From: Bradyrhizobium sp. AZCC 1719
Lineage (GTDB): Bacteria; Pseudomonadota; Alphaproteobacteria; Rhizobiales; Xanthobacteraceae
DNA length: 64,000 nucleotides
Assembly (NCBI RefSeq): GCF_036924525.1
Contig: NZ_JAZHRU010000001.1
Location: forward strand, 1,269,001-1,333,000
Direction of reading: 5' to 3'
Shown: in pieces, positions 45,657 to 55,126 of the stretch
How positions within the stretch are numbered: position 1 is the stretch's first letter
Layout of the letters: every line of letters starts with the position of its first letter
Notes under the pieces: model-generated
Told to the model about the DNA's origin: nothing
Databases searched by the model: none
Seen by the model: the letters and a program-made list of their open reading frames with translations, nothing else
Translations under genes and position numbers: made by a program

Positions 45657-45810
45657 ATGCCAAGGCCGTTTACGGGAGGTGGCATTGACTGCCTTGATGC
45701 CTTCCTGCTGAAGGCCAAGCCCGCTCCGGCGAAGAAGGCACGCTGAGATTTAGCTCCATCGGCGGATCAGAATTTGCAGCGGCCGGATCGAATGACCCAG
45801 CCGCTTTTTC
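45657..45810 (+). pseudogene. Truncated duplicate of the rpmB 3' end and its terminator
   Basis: A short frame from ATG at 45657 to TGA at 45744 gives GGGIDCLDAFLLKAKPAPAK then KAR, alignable with rpm[13 protein letters not shown] and PAFVKKAS with the part between deleted. Downstream, ATCGGCGGATCAGAATTTG and AGCGGCCGGATCG match the sequence after rpmB, and a decayed hairpin with TTTTT matches its terminator. About 600 bases of toxin-antitoxin DNA lie between the two copies. Confidence 0.75.
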
Positions 45811-45954
45811 TTGTGCATGCACTTGCAGGAAGAGACTGGCGTGCACCTGAAGATTCGCGCGGTCACCGAGGCGGCGTGACGCGGCGATACGCGCCGCCAT
45901 CCAAAATCCCCAAACTTCGCTATACTCGCTCCGGTGGCATCGGGGGGCATCACC

Positions 45955-47241
45955 ATGCGCAACATCATCATCTGCTGCGACGGCACCGGCAACGAGATTT
46001 CCGAGAACATCTCCAACGTGCTCAAGCTCTATCGCTGCCTGCGCAAGACGGAGAAGACCGAGCCGCGGCAGATGGTGTTTTACGATCCCGGCGTCGGCAC
46101 GCTGGAGCGGCCGGACCCGTGGCACAAGCTCAAGCAGGATTTCAACGCCATCTTAGGCCTTGCCACCGGCTATGGGCTCGATGACAACGTGCTCGCGGCC
46201 TATGGCTTCCTGGTCCAGCATTATCGCGAAGGCGACCAGATCTATCTGTTCGGCTTTTCCCGCGGCGCCTATACCGTGCGGGTGCTGGCGGGGCTGGTGC
46301 ACAAGATTGGATTGATCTCGCCCGAGCAGGTCAATCTCGCAGGAAGCGGCCTGATCGCCTACAAGCAGTTTTCCTCCGACGAGGCGCCGAAGCTGCGCCG
46401 CGAGATGAAGCTGCTCAGCGATGCCGGCGACGCGGGAGGGCCGCTGCCGCAGACGGCGTTCGACAATGCCGCGCAGTTCGCGCGCATCACCTCGGCCCGC
46501 TGGCCTGTGATCCGCTTCGTCGGCGTCTGGGATACGGTCGCGAGCGTGATCGTGCCGCGGGCCGATCGCTTCTATTGGCCGAGCCTGGAGGAGCTCGCGT
46601 TCACCATTGCGAACCCGAGCGTGCAGACGTTCCGGCAGGCGATCTCGATCGACGAGCGGCGCTGCATGTTCCGCTTAAAGAAGTGGGATGATCCGCAGAC
46701 CTATAAGCCGGTGCGCTTCAACGACGTCCACGCCGAGCCGCAGGATATCCTGCAGGTGTGGTTCTCAGGCGTGCATGCCGATATCGGCGGCGGCTATCCG
46801 GAAAAGCAAAGCGGGCTTTCAAAATATCCGCTGCTCTGGATGATCGACGAGGCGGTGAAATGCGGGCTGAAGGTGAACCAGGCCACCGTCAACCAGCTCG
46901 CCTGGGGCATCCAGCGCAAGGGCAGCCCGTTCGCTTATGTCGCGCCTGACGTGCGCGGCGAGCTGCACGAGTCGCTGCGCGGCGCGTGGTGGCTGCTCGA
47001 ATATCTGCCGAAGCGCGCGACATACAAGGAATGGCCGGCACGCGAGAGCCATTTCGGCTACTACATTCCCGACGCCGAGCCGCGGCTGATCCCGGACGGC
47101 GCGGTCATCCATGAGTCGGCGCTGCAGCGCATGGACGCGCTGCCGAGCTACCGGCCGGTGAACCTGCCGAAGCATTACGAGAAATTCCCGATGCCGACAC
47201 CGCCGGCGCACGCGAGCGCGGAGGACGTCGCGGAATCGTAG
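45955..47241 (+). CDS. DUF2235 (alpha/beta hydrolase-like) protein
   Basis: A 428-aa protein. MRNIIICCDGTGNEISENIS and DPGVGTLERPDPWHKLKQDF mark the DUF2235 domain; YLFGFSRGAYTVRVLAG is the nucleophile elbow (Ser near residue 105) of the alpha/beta-hydrolase fold shared with Tle1 phospholipases. FVGVWDTVASVIVPRADRFY and HADIGGGYPEKQSG give the Asp and His region. Related domains occur in type VI effectors, but no VgrG, PAAR or immunity gene is here, so a housekeeping lipase role is more likely. Its stop is inside a repeat. Confidence 0.85.
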   Translation: MRNIIICCDGTGNEISENISNVLKLYRCLRKTEKTEPRQMVFYDPGVGTLERPDPWHKLKQDFNAILGLATGYGLDDNVLAAYGFLVQHYREGDQIYLFGFSRGAYTVRVLAGLVHKIGLISPEQVNLAGSGLIAYKQFSSDEAPKLRREMKLLSDAGDAGGPLPQTAFDNAAQFARITSARWPVIRFVGVWDTVASVIVPRADRFYWPSLEELAFTIANPSVQTFRQAISIDERRCMFRLKKWDDPQTYKPVRFNDVHAEPQDILQVWFSGVHADIGGGYPEKQSGLSKYPLLWMIDEAVKCGLKVNQATVNQLAWGIQRKGSPFAYVAPDVRGELHESLRGAWWLLEYLPKRATYKEWPARESHFGYYIPDAEPRLIPDGAVIHESALQRMDALPSYRPVNLPKHYEKFPMPTPPAHASAEDVAES

Positions 47242-47268
47242 GGTGGGCAAAGCGCAGCGTGCCCACCA
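47238..47268. repeat. Short repeat, family E
   Basis: GTAGGGTGGGCAAAGCGCAG followed by CGTGCCCACC. Related to the copy at 2067-2187. It includes the TAG stop codon of the DUF2235 gene. Confidence 0.75.
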
Positions 47269-47314
47269 TACAAGCCGCGCTCGCAATGATGCGAAAGAGC
47301 AACGGGCTCCCCTT

Positions 47315-47444
47315 CCCTTCTCCCCTTGTGGGAGAAGGTGGATCGCTGACGCGTAGCGGCAGCGAGACGGATGAGGGGTCTGTCTCCGCGGAGAGAACCC
47401 CTCATCCGGCGCTTCGCGCCACCTTCTCCCACAAGGGGAGAAGG
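47315..47444. repeat. Intergenic repeat, family D
   Basis: CCCTTCTCCCCTTGTGGGAG at the left and ACCTTCTCCCACAAGGGGAG at the right, with CGATGAGGGGTCTGTCTCCG and CGGAGAGAACCCCTCATCCG inside. Apart from this and the family E copy, the gap 47242-47611 holds no gene. Confidence 0.85.
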
Positions 47445-47611
47445 AAGAAAGCGCGCACGCCGCACCACTCGGCCACTGGCCTGGCGCCTCCGCAACCTTG
47501 CGGCCGCATTCCTGCCGCTGCGGAACCCAAATGGTTTACGAATCGTTCAACTCTGCTCCCTAATCTCACCTATCTGCTGCCAGAACCGGCCGGAAACGCT
47601 CAGGACGAGCG

Positions 47612-48739
47612 ATGTTGGAACGATCGATCACCGAGGAGGTCGAGGCGGCCATCCAGGCCGGCTCGGCGGAAAAACATCTGGATGCGCTGAGGCAGGTCAC
47701 CGACCTGTTTCTGCTGTCCGCCGACGGCTATTCCGGCGAGCAGATCGAGCTGTTCGGCGACGTGCTGGAACGGCTGATCCGCACCATCGAGCTGCGCGCG
47801 CTGGCCGATGTTTCCGCGCGCATTGCGCTTGCCGAATTGAGCACGCAGCTCGCTTCCGCCAAGCATGCGCCGCCGATCGTGATCCGACGGCTCGCGCACA
47901 ATGACGAGATTTCGATCGCGCGTCCGGTGCTGACCGAATCGGCGCGGCTGACGGCCGAGGATCTGGTGGAGCTGGCGCAAACCAAGGGCGAGCAGCATCT
48001 GCTGGCGATCTCCGGGCGCTGGTGGCTGACCGAGATCGTCACCGATGCGCTGCTCAAGCGGCATTATCCCTCCGTCAGCCGGCGGCTCGTCACCAATCCC
48101 GGCGCGCGAATGTCGGCGAGCGGCTATGCCATCGTGCTGAAGCAGGCGGAGAGCGATCCTGATCTGGCGGTCGAGACCGGCATCCGCGTCGACCTGCCGG
48201 CCGAACAGCGCCGGCAACTGCTGCAGAGCGCAACGGAAGCCGTGCGCTCGCGGCTGTTGTCGCGCGCGCCGCCGCATCTGTTCGAGGAAATCCGCAACGC
48301 GATCGCCGCCGCCTCCACCGGCGCCCACCGCGAAATGTCGCGCACGCGCGATTTCGCTGCCGCCCGCCGCTTCGTCGCCGCGCTCGCCAAGCACGGCAAG
48401 CTCAACGAGCCGGAGCTCTTGGCATTTGCGAGAGAGCGGAAATACGCCGAGACGGTCGCCGCGCTCGCCGAACTATCAGGCTCGAGCGTCGACGTGATCC
48501 GGCCGGTGATGCAGAGCCTGCGCGATGACGGCGTGCTGATCCCCTGCCGCGTCGCCGGGTTGAACTGGGACACGGTGGCCGCCGTGCTCGACAGCCGCTT
48601 CGCCGCCGGATCGATGGGCCGGCACGAGCTCGCGAAAGCAAGAGAGCAATACGCAAAACTGACGGTCGAAAACGCCCGTCGCCTGCTGCGATTCTGGCAG
48701 GTCCGCGCCGTCGACGCGGCGCCGAAACCGCCGCGTTGA
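47612..48739 (+). CDS. DUF2336 family protein
   Basis: A 375-aa protein, MLERSITEEVEAAIQAGSAE then LTDLFLLSADGYSGEQIELF-like VTDLFLLSADGYSGEQIELF. Helical repeats, with RRLAHNDEISIARPVLTESA and GRWWLTEIVTDALLKRHYPS, are those of DUF2336, common in Rhizobiales and of unknown function. No signal or membrane segment is seen. ATG at 47612. It stands alone, convergent with the old-yellow-enzyme gene. Confidence 0.83.
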   Translation: MLERSITEEVEAAIQAGSAEKHLDALRQVTDLFLLSADGYSGEQIELFGDVLERLIRTIELRALADVSARIALAELSTQLASAKHAPPIVIRRLAHNDEISIARPVLTESARLTAEDLVELAQTKGEQHLLAISGRWWLTEIVTDALLKRHYPSVSRRLVTNPGARMSASGYAIVLKQAESDPDLAVETGIRVDLPAEQRRQLLQSATEAVRSRLLSRAPPHLFEEIRNAIAAASTGAHREMSRTRDFAAARRFVAALAKHGKLNEPELLAFARERKYAETVAALAELSGSSVDVIRPVMQSLRDDGVLIPCRVAGLNWDTVAAVLDSRFAAGSMGRHELAKAREQYAKLTVENARRLLRFWQVRAVDAAPKPPR

Positions 48740-48747
48740 GGGATCAT

Positions 48748-48827
48748 GTAGCCCGGATGAGCGAAGCGACATCCGGGACCGCTCTCGCGTCATCAATCCC
48801 GCATGTCGCTTCGCTCATGCGGGCTAC
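48748..48827. repeat. Intergenic repeat, family H (GTAGCCCGGATGAGCGAAG type)
   Basis: GTAGCCCGGATGAGCGAAGC at the left and GCTTCGCTCATGCGGGCTAC at the right are inverse, with an inner pair GACATCCGGG / CCCGCATGTC. It lies between convergent genes and may terminate both. Confidence 0.8.
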
Positions 48828-48851
48828 GAAGCTACGAAGCGCGTATGCGCG

Positions 48852-49964
48852 CTACCGCGTGCCGAATGTGGTCGCGCCGAACAGCGCTTTCTGCGTCGAA
48901 GGCTGCGAGCGCCAGTATTGCGGCGGGGCGAACACTTCGCCGCCGAGTTCGGCGGCGGCATGCCAGCCCCAGCGCGGGTCGTAGAGCATGGCGCGGGCGA
49001 GCGCGACCATGTCGGCCTTGCCTGAGGCGACGATCTCCTCGGCCTGCTTCGGCTCGGTGACCAGCCCGACGGCAATGGTGGTGAGGCCTGTCGCTTCGCG
49101 GATCGCTTGCGCGAACGGCACCTGATAGCCGGGGCCGAGCGGAATTTTTTGCAGCGGCGACACGCCACCCGAGGACGCATCGATCCAGTCGACGCCGCGC
49201 TTTTTCAGCTCCTGCGCAAACTCGATGGTCTGCGCCAGATCCCAGCCGCCCTCGACCCAGTCGGTGCAGGAGACGCGCAATCCCACCGGCTTGTCATGCG
49301 GAAACGCGGCGCGCACCGCGTCGAATACTTCGAGCGGAAAGCGCATGCGATTTTGCAAGGAGCCGCCATATTGATCGGTGCGCCGGTTGGCGATCGGCGA
49401 CAGGAACTGGTGCAGGAGATAGCCGTGCGCGGAATGCACCTCGATCGCGTCGATGCCGAGCCGCTCGGCGCGCTTGGTAGTCGCCACGAACGCATCGCGC
49501 ACGCGCGCAAGCCCCGTGGCATCGAAGGCAACAGGCGGCGGCTCGCTCTCCTTGTGCGGGATCGCCGACGGCCCCTCCGCCCGCCAGCCGCCTTCGGCCA
49601 CCGGGATCAACTGCCCGCCATCCCACGGCGTGTGGCTCGACGCCTTGCGGCCGGCATGCGCCAGCTGCATCATCACGGCGGCCTTCGAACGCTTGCGCAC
49701 AGACGCCAGGATCGGCCTCAGCGCGGCTTCGGTGGCGTCATTGTAGAGGCCGAGGCAGCCCGGCGTGATCCGGCCGGTCGGCTCCACCGCAGTCGCCTCG
49801 ATGCAGAAGACGCTCGCCCCCGACAGCGCCAGCGAATTGATATGGGTGAAGTGCCAGTCATTGGCCTCGCCATCGACGGCCGAATACTGGCACATCGGCG
49901 CCACCATGATGCGGTTGGCGAGGTTGAGGCCGCGCAGCTTGATCGGGGTAAACAAAGCGCTCAT
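48852..49964 (-). CDS. NADH:flavin oxidoreductase, old yellow enzyme family
   Basis: A 370-aa FMN-binding TIM barrel. LFTPIKLRGLNLANRIMVAP is the usual start, MMQLAHAGRKASSHTPWDGG the FMN/substrate region, IDAIEVHSAHGYLLHQFLSP the conserved His-Gly-x-x-Leu, and YGGSLQNRMRFPLEVFDAVR follows. It matches the thermophilic-like/YqjM class (no fused Fe-S domain). It reduces alpha,beta-unsaturated carbonyls or nitro compounds; the physiological substrate is unknown. It has its own promoter region. Confidence 0.9.
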   Translation of the reverse strand: MSALFTPIKLRGLNLANRIMVAPMCQYSAVDGEANDWHFTHINSLALSGASVFCIEATAVEPTGRITPGCLGLYNDATEAALRPILASVRKRSKAAVMMQLAHAGRKASSHTPWDGGQLIPVAEGGWRAEGPSAIPHKESEPPPVAFDATGLARVRDAFVATTKRAERLGIDAIEVHSAHGYLLHQFLSPIANRRTDQYGGSLQNRMRFPLEVFDAVRAAFPHDKPVGLRVSCTDWVEGGWDLAQTIEFAQELKKRGVDWIDASSGGVSPLQKIPLGPGYQVPFAQAIREATGLTTIAVGLVTEPKQAEEIVASGKADMVALARAMLYDPRWGWHAAAELGGEVFAPPQYWRSQPSTQKALFGATTFGTR

Positions 49965-50053
49965 GGGGACATTATCCGGACTGGAGGACAGCGAGCCTTA
50001 TGGTGTAACGAGCCGGCCCTGTCGCCTCAACCCGCGCCGGCTGCAACCCACCC

Positions 50054-51121
50054 CTACTCTACCAGCGCGAATTGCAGCAGCAGATTGCGCTGGATCATCG
50101 AGAAATTGTCGTCGGAGACAAGCGTCAGGACCGTTTCGCCCTCCGGCGTGACATGGGCGTCGATGCCTTCCAGATTGTCGATCTCGCTGCCGAGGTCGGC
50201 CTCGAAGATCACGGGGCCGTCGATAACTGCCCCGGGGGCGATAGAGGCAAGTGCTATGCGGCGGATGCGGATGCCGACGCCGCCGAGCCAGGAGAATTTG
50301 CGCTCAAGCAGCAGCAGCCCACCGGACGGCAACAGCACCGCGTCGCTGATATCGAAATTGTCGCTGCGGCGGATGCTGAACAGCCCCAGCGTCCTGCCGA
50401 TCAGGAAGGCTGTGATGTTGCCCTGCGCATCGAGCCCGCGTTCGGAGATCGCGATCAGCGTTCCCGCCAGCGGCAAGCCCTTCGGCACCACGACAAGCGC
50501 CTCGATTCCCTTGTTGTTGGGCAGCTTGCGCACGCCCAGCGGCAACTGAATCAATTCGCCATGCGCGCGGGTAAATCCCTTGGAAAAGTCGAAGCGCAGG
50601 ATCTGATTGACGCGCTCGAGACCGACATAGACCAGCGAGCCGTCGAGCGCGATCGCCTCGGTGTCGTACCAGCCGCGCGAGGTGATCGGCTTGCCGTCGG
50701 GACCCAGCACCGGCGAGGCCTCGACATCGTCGAGTCCGGTCATCTCGCGGCCCTTGTAGACAATGCGGCCGGTGAACCAGCCCCCCTTGTCGCTGACGGC
50801 GATGAAGCGCTCGCCCTTTGGATCCAGCCGCAGGCCGGACAAGCCGCCGAAGCCGCGAAACCGCGAGGTGAGAATCAGTCCGCTGCGAAATTCGAGTTCG
50901 CCGAACCGCACACGCGAGCGGTCGCGGGTGTCGAACGACTGCAGCGGCCTTGCATTGACGTCGATCGAAGCTGGCGCACTGACCGAGAACTCGTCGGGAA
51001 CGGCCTGCCTCGGCGGCCGTTGAACGGCGGTCTGCGCCAATGCCGCGCCGGGCACGGCAGCCATGGAAAGCCCCGCCGCTGCATATTTCAAAACGCGGCG
51101 GCGGCCTATGAGCGGGGGCAT
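50054..51121 (-). CDS. Tat-exported phytase-like/esterase-like protein
   Basis: A 355-aa protein. Twin-Arg signal RRRVLKYAAAGLSMAAVPGA is near the N-terminus, with a hydrophobic region and Ala cleavage after it. The mature domain (GLSGLRLDPKGERFIAVSDK and GWYDTEAIALDGSLVYVGLE) is the PF13449 esterase-like/phytase-like propeller. ATG at 51121 is 4 bases after the cobT stop codon, so it is probably transcribed with cobT, yet a link with cobalamin is not obvious. Starts further in are possible. Confidence 0.8.
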   Translation of the reverse strand: MPPLIGRRRVLKYAAAGLSMAAVPGAALAQTAVQRPPRQAVPDEFSVSAPASIDVNARPLQSFDTRDRSRVRFGELEFRSGLILTSRFRGFGGLSGLRLDPKGERFIAVSDKGGWFTGRIVYKGREMTGLDDVEASPVLGPDGKPITSRGWYDTEAIALDGSLVYVGLERVNQILRFDFSKGFTRAHGELIQLPLGVRKLPNNKGIEALVVVPKGLPLAGTLIAISERGLDAQGNITAFLIGRTLGLFSIRRSDNFDISDAVLLPSGGLLLLERKFSWLGGVGIRIRRIALASIAPGAVIDGPVIFEADLGSEIDNLEGIDAHVTPEGETVLTLVSDDNFSMIQRNLLLQFALVE

Positions 51122-51125
51122 GCGC

Positions 51126-53030
51126 TCACGAGTGCAGGCGGCGCGGCCGGTGGTGGCCCGTGGCAGGCGCGGCGCCGTGGGTCTCGCTGAACAACTCGGC
51201 GAGTTTTTCGGTGATGGCGCCGCCGAGCTCCTCGGCATCGACGATGGTGACCGCGCGGCGGTAGTAGCGAGTGACGTCGTGACCGATGCCGATCGCGATC
51301 AGTTCGACCGGCGAACGGGTCTCGATCTCCTCGATGATGTGGCGCAGATGCCGCTCGAGGTAGTTGCCGGGATTGACCGACAGCGTGGAATCGTCCACCG
51401 GCGCGCCGTCCGAAATCATCATCAGGATCTTGCGCTGCTCGGCGCGACCGAGCAGTCGCTTGTGCGCCCAGTCCAGCGCCTCGCCGTCGATGTTTTCCTT
51501 CAGCAGCCCCTCGCGCATCATCAGGCCGAGATTCTTGCGCGAACGGCGCCAGGGCGCGTCGGCGGACTTGTAGATGATGTGGCGGAGATCGTTGAGCCGG
51601 CCGGGATTGGCCGGCTTGCCGGCCGCGAGCCAGGCCTCGCGGGACTGGCCGCCCTTCCAGGCGCGGGTGGTAAAACCCAAAATCTCGACCTTGACGCCGC
51701 AACGCTCCAGCGTGCGCGCGAGAATGTCGGCGCAAGTGGCCGCCACCGTGATCGGCCGGCCGCGCATCGAACCGGAATTATCGAGCAGCAGCGTCACCAC
51801 GGTATCGCGGAAGGTTGCTTCCTTCTCGTGCATGAAGGACAGCGGGTGATAGGGATCGGTGACCACGCGCGACAGGCGTGCCGGGTCGAGGATGCCTTCC
51901 TCGAGATCGAACTCCCAGGCCCGGTTTTGCTGCGCCATCAGGCGGCGCTGCAGCCGGTTGGCGAGCCGCGCCACGATGCCCTGCAGATGCGCGAGCTGCT
52001 TGTCGAGGTAGGAGCGCAGCCGCTCCAGCTCGTCATGGTCGCAGAGATCTTCGGCGGCGATGACCTCGTCGAATTTCGGTGCAAAGGCGTGATATTCCGG
52101 GCCGCGCGGCTCGTTGGCGCCACGCGTATTCGGCCGCGTCGCTTCGCCCGGCGTCTCGTCGTCGCCGAGTTCGCCGTCGTCGAACGTATCTGACGTAGAA
52201 GCCTGCGCGCTCTCCATCGCGCTTTCCGACATTTCGTCGGTGGAAGCCTGCGCCTGGTCGGCGCTCATTTCCTGCGCGGCATCGGAATCGGGCGAGCCCT
52301 CGGCGCCGGACTGATCGCTCTCGCCGTCCTGGTTCTCGTCATCGTTTTCGTCGTCATCGGCGTCCGCATCGCGGTCGTCGCCGAGGTCGAGCGCCGACAA
52401 GAGGTCGTGCACGAGATCGCCGAACTTGGCCTGGTCCTCGGTGACGCGGCTGAGTTGGTCGAGCCGGGTGCCGATCTTGTCTTCCAGCGCCGGACGCCAG
52501 AGATCGACCATTTTTTTCGCAGCCGTCGGCGGCGCAAGGCCCGTCAGCCGTTCGCGCACCAGCATCGCCAGCGCATCCGACAGCGGCGCATCGGCGCGGT
52601 CGGTGATCTCGTCGTATTTGCCGCGATGAAAGTGATCGTCGAGCATCGCGGTAAGGTTCTTCGCCACACCCGCCATCCGCCGCGAGCCGATGGCCTCGAC
52701 ACGGGCCTGCTCCACCGCCTCGAACACGCCGCGCGCCTGCGGATTTCCCGGCATCAGCTTGCGATGCACCTTGGGATCATGACAGGCGAGCTTCAACGCG
52801 ACCGAATCGGCGTGCCCCCGCACGATCGCAGCATCCCGCTTGGTCATCTTGCGGGCCGGCTCCGGCAACCGCGCCTTGCCCGGTGCAAGACCGGGACGCT
52901 CGGCCGCGAATGTCACTTCAAGTTCTGGCGCCTTCGCGATCGCGCGCAGGCACGAGGTCACCGCGCGCTTGAACGGTTCGGTCGGGGCTTCCTTGGAGCC
53001 GGTGCGGAATTTGATGTTCGACGTCGTCAT
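51126..53030 (-). CDS. cobT: Cobaltochelatase subunit CobT
   Basis: A 634-aa protein of the aerobic cobalamin pathway; with CobN and CobS it inserts cobalt into hydrogenobyrinic acid a,c-diamide using ATP. After an N-terminal helical part, an acidic region at about 220-290 ([20 protein letters not shown]) and a VWA domain with [13 protein letters not shown] at about 415-423 match CobT. The C-terminal domain carries [21 protein letters not shown] family B repeat lies between cobT and cobS. CobN is not in the window. Confidence 0.93.
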   Translation of the reverse strand: MTTSNIKFRTGSKEAPTEPFKRAVTSCLRAIAKAPELEVTFAAERPGLAPGKARLPEPARKMTKRDAAIVRGHADSVALKLACHDPKVHRKLMPGNPQARGVFEAVEQARVEAIGSRRMAGVAKNLTAMLDDHFHRGKYDEITDRADAPLSDALAMLVRERLTGLAPPTAAKKMVDLWRPALEDKIGTRLDQLSRVTEDQAKFGDLVHDLLSALDLGDDRDADADDDENDDENQDGESDQSGAEGSPDSDAAQEMSADQAQASTDEMSESAMESAQASTSDTFDDGELGDDETPGEATRPNTRGANEPRGPEYHAFAPKFDEVIAAEDLCDHDELERLRSYLDKQLAHLQGIVARLANRLQRRLMAQQNRAWEFDLEEGILDPARLSRVVTDPYHPLSFMHEKEATFRDTVVTLLLDNSGSMRGRPITVAATCADILARTLERCGVKVEILGFTTRAWKGGQSREAWLAAGKPANPGRLNDLRHIIYKSADAPWRRSRKNLGLMMREGLLKENIDGEALDWAHKRLLGRAEQRKILMMISDGAPVDDSTLSVNPGNYLERHLRHIIEEIETRSPVELIAIGIGHDVTRYYRRAVTIVDAEELGGAITEKLAELFSETHGAAPATGHHRPRRLHS

Positions 53031-53046
53031 TACGTTTCTATCACCC

Positions 53047-53164
53047 GTCGTCCCTGCGAAAGCAGGGACCCATAACCACCAGCGGTCGTTAATTCACCCG
53101 ACGTTGGCAGCATCCTTCCATCGAAAGTCCTCGGCGCATGGGTTCCCGCTTTCGCGGGAACGAC
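53047..53164. repeat. Repeat, family B, between cobS and cobT
   Basis: Left arm GTCGTCCCTGCGAAAGCAGG runs into GACCCATAACCACC; right arm GCATGGGTTCCCGCTTTCGC ends GGGAACGAC. About 118 bases, matching the 122-base plan at 23368-23489. Confidence 0.85.
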
Positions 53165-53166
53165 AG

Positions 53167-54168
53167 CTACGAAAGCGCCACGTTTACCGAGCTCTCGGGC
53201 AGCTCCTGGTTGAAGCAGCGCTGATAGAATTCGGCCACCAGCGGCCGCTCCAGCTCGTCGCACTTGTTGAGGAAGGTGACGCGGAACGCGAAGCCGATGT
53301 CGCCGAAGATGTCGGAGTTCTCGGCCCAGGTGATCACGGTGCGCGGGCTCATCACCGTCGACAAATCGCCATTGGCGAATGCGTTACGGGTGAGATCGGC
53401 CAGCCGCACCATCTTGTTGACGATGTCGCGACCTTCCTGGGTGCGGTAGTGATGCGCCTTGGCCAGCACGATCTCGACTTCCTCGTCATGCGCCAGATAG
53501 TTCAGCGTGGTGACGATCGACCAGCGGTCCATCTGGCCCTGGTTGATCTGCTGGGTGCCGTGATAGAGGCCCGAGGTGTCGCCGAGGCCGACCGTGTTGG
53601 CGGTCGAAAACAGGCGGAACGCCGGGTGCGGCTTGATCACCTTGTTCTGGTCCAACAGCGTCAGGCGGCCGGAGACTTCCAGCACGCGCTGGATCACGAA
53701 CATCACGTCGGGGCGGCCGGCGTCGTATTCGTCGAACACCAGCGCAATGTTGTGCTGCAGCGCCCAGGGCAGGATGCCGTCGCGGAATTCGGTGACCTGC
53801 TTACCGTCCTTGATGACGATCGAGTCCTTGCCGACCAGATCGATACGGCTGATGTGGCTGTCCAGGTTGACGCGCACGCAGGGCCAGTTCAGCCTTGCGG
53901 CGACCTGCTCGATGTGGGTCGATTTGCCGGTGCCGTGGTAGCCGGTGACCATGACGCGGCGGTTCTTGGCGAAACCGGCGAGAATCGCGAGCGTGGTGGC
54001 GCGGTCGAAGCGGTAGTCCGAATCGACTTCCGGCACATGCGGGTCGACTTCGGAATAGGCCGGCACTTCGAGGTCGCTGTCGATACCGAAAACCTGCCGG
54101 ACCGACACCTTCATGTCGGGCAGTCCGACGGGCTCCGAAACTTTGCTCATGGCGGCGGTCGTCATCAA
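53167..54168 (-). CDS. cobS: Cobaltochelatase subunit CobS
   Basis: A 333-aa AAA+ ATPase of the cobaltochelatase. Walker [14 protein letters not shown] is at about residues 75-87, Walker [16 protein letters not shown] follows, and [20 protein letters not shown] is typical of CobS. It powers the CobN-CobS-CobT complex. The start could be MTTAAMSKV or MSKVSEP; the longer start was kept. The upstream 298-base gap shared with DedA holds an imperfect hairpin CTTATC-ATTGA-GATAAG at 54292-54308 but no cobalamin riboswitch that I can see. Confidence 0.93.
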   Translation of the reverse strand: MMTTAAMSKVSEPVGLPDMKVSVRQVFGIDSDLEVPAYSEVDPHVPEVDSDYRFDRATTLAILAGFAKNRRVMVTGYHGTGKSTHIEQVAARLNWPCVRVNLDSHISRIDLVGKDSIVIKDGKQVTEFRDGILPWALQHNIALVFDEYDAGRPDVMFVIQRVLEVSGRLTLLDQNKVIKPHPAFRLFSTANTVGLGDTSGLYHGTQQINQGQMDRWSIVTTLNYLAHDEEVEIVLAKAHHYRTQEGRDIVNKMVRLADLTRNAFANGDLSTVMSPRTVITWAENSDIFGDIGFAFRVTFLNKCDELERPLVAEFYQRCFNQELPESSVNVALS

Positions 54169-54466
54169 TCCTCCGAGGTCCCGGGCGTTCCCGAAACCAG
54201 ATCTGTTGAATGGCTGCGGATGGGGGCTAACGTGAACCTAGCAGAGAGCAGGGGCCGGCAGAAGCCCGCGGCGCAATCAAAGTTCCATTGCCTTATCATT
54301 GAGATAAGCCATCTCTCGAGTTTTTGGAGGGCTGCTCTGCGAATCACGCCGCACTTTTGCCGGCTTGGCCACTTTGCCGGGCCATGCCGAAGGTCTGCCG
54401 GCACTTTCGGCCCCTGCCCGGGCTTGGTAGCTCTGGGTCCAGGCGGCCACCCACAGGACGGCAGTC

Positions 54467-55126
54467 GTGACTTCATTCCTCGATCCCGTGATTGCAGTCG
54501 TATCGGCCCATCCGTGGCTGGCCTACCTGACGCTATTTCTGGCGGCCCTCCTGGAAGCGATCCCGGTCGCAGGCGCGCTGGTTCCGGGCTCGACCATCAT
54601 CCTTGCGCTGAGTGCACTGGTGCCCGGCGGCGAACTGAAGCTGTGGGGCGTGCTGGCAGCCGCAATCGCCGGCGCCATACTCGGCGACGGATTGGCGTTC
54701 TGGGCCGGCCATCGCTCGCAACGCGAAATTCTCAACGCCTGGCCGATGTCGAAATATCCAGGCGTGATGGCGCAGAGCGAGACGTTCTTCCACCGCTGGG
54801 GAACGCTGGCGGTGTTGTTCGCGCGCTTTGTGCCGCCGATCCGCGCCTTCGTACCTGTGACGGCCGGCGCGCTCGGGATGCCGCCGATGCTGTTCTTCAG
54901 CGTCAATATCCCGGCGGTACTCGCCTGGGCGTTGGCGCATGTGTTGCCAGGTGTGCTCGCGGTCTCGGCATTGCATGAATATGCCGGCCTGCCGCATCAC
55001 CAACACACTGGCAAGCATCTGTGGATTCTGGCCGTGTTCGCGGCGGCGATCATCACGTTCGGCATCTGGACGCTGCGCCGCCGTCAGGCGCGGACGGGGC
55101 TCCGTCCCGGTGCGGGGCCGACATAG
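54467..55126 (+). CDS. DedA-family membrane protein
   Basis: A 219-aa integral membrane protein from GTG at 54467. Membrane segments LAYLTLFLAALLEAIPVAGA, WGVLAAAIAGAILGDGLAFW and others. The motif RWGTLAVLFARFVPPIRAFV is the DedA signature (F/YxxR-x3-PxxR). DedA proteins are linked to lipid scrambling, proton motive force and drug sensitivity. The last 43 bases overlap the convergent HTH-citrate synthase gene. Confidence 0.88.
   Translation: MTSFLDPVIAVVSAHPWLAYLTLFLAALLEAIPVAGALVPGSTIILALSALVPGGELKLWGVLAAAIAGAILGDGLAFWAGHRSQREILNAWPMSKYPGVMAQSETFFHRWGTLAVLFARFVPPIRAFVPVTAGALGMPPMLFFSVNIPAVLAWALAHVLPGVLAVSALHEYAGLPHHQHTGKHLWILAVFAAAIITFGIWTLRRRQARTGLRPGAGPT

Noticed and set aside
45163..45810. 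Integrated mobile element at rpmB
   Set aside because: No integrase or inverted ends seen; only a partial rpmB duplication is certain.
54169..54466. Cobalamin riboswitch ahead of cobS
   Set aside because: No B12-box-like sequence and only one short hairpin; nothing fits the fold.
52840..54978. 712-codon plus-strand open frame
   Set aside because: It is antisense to cobT and cobS, both with full motifs; the long frame reflects GC-rich third positions.
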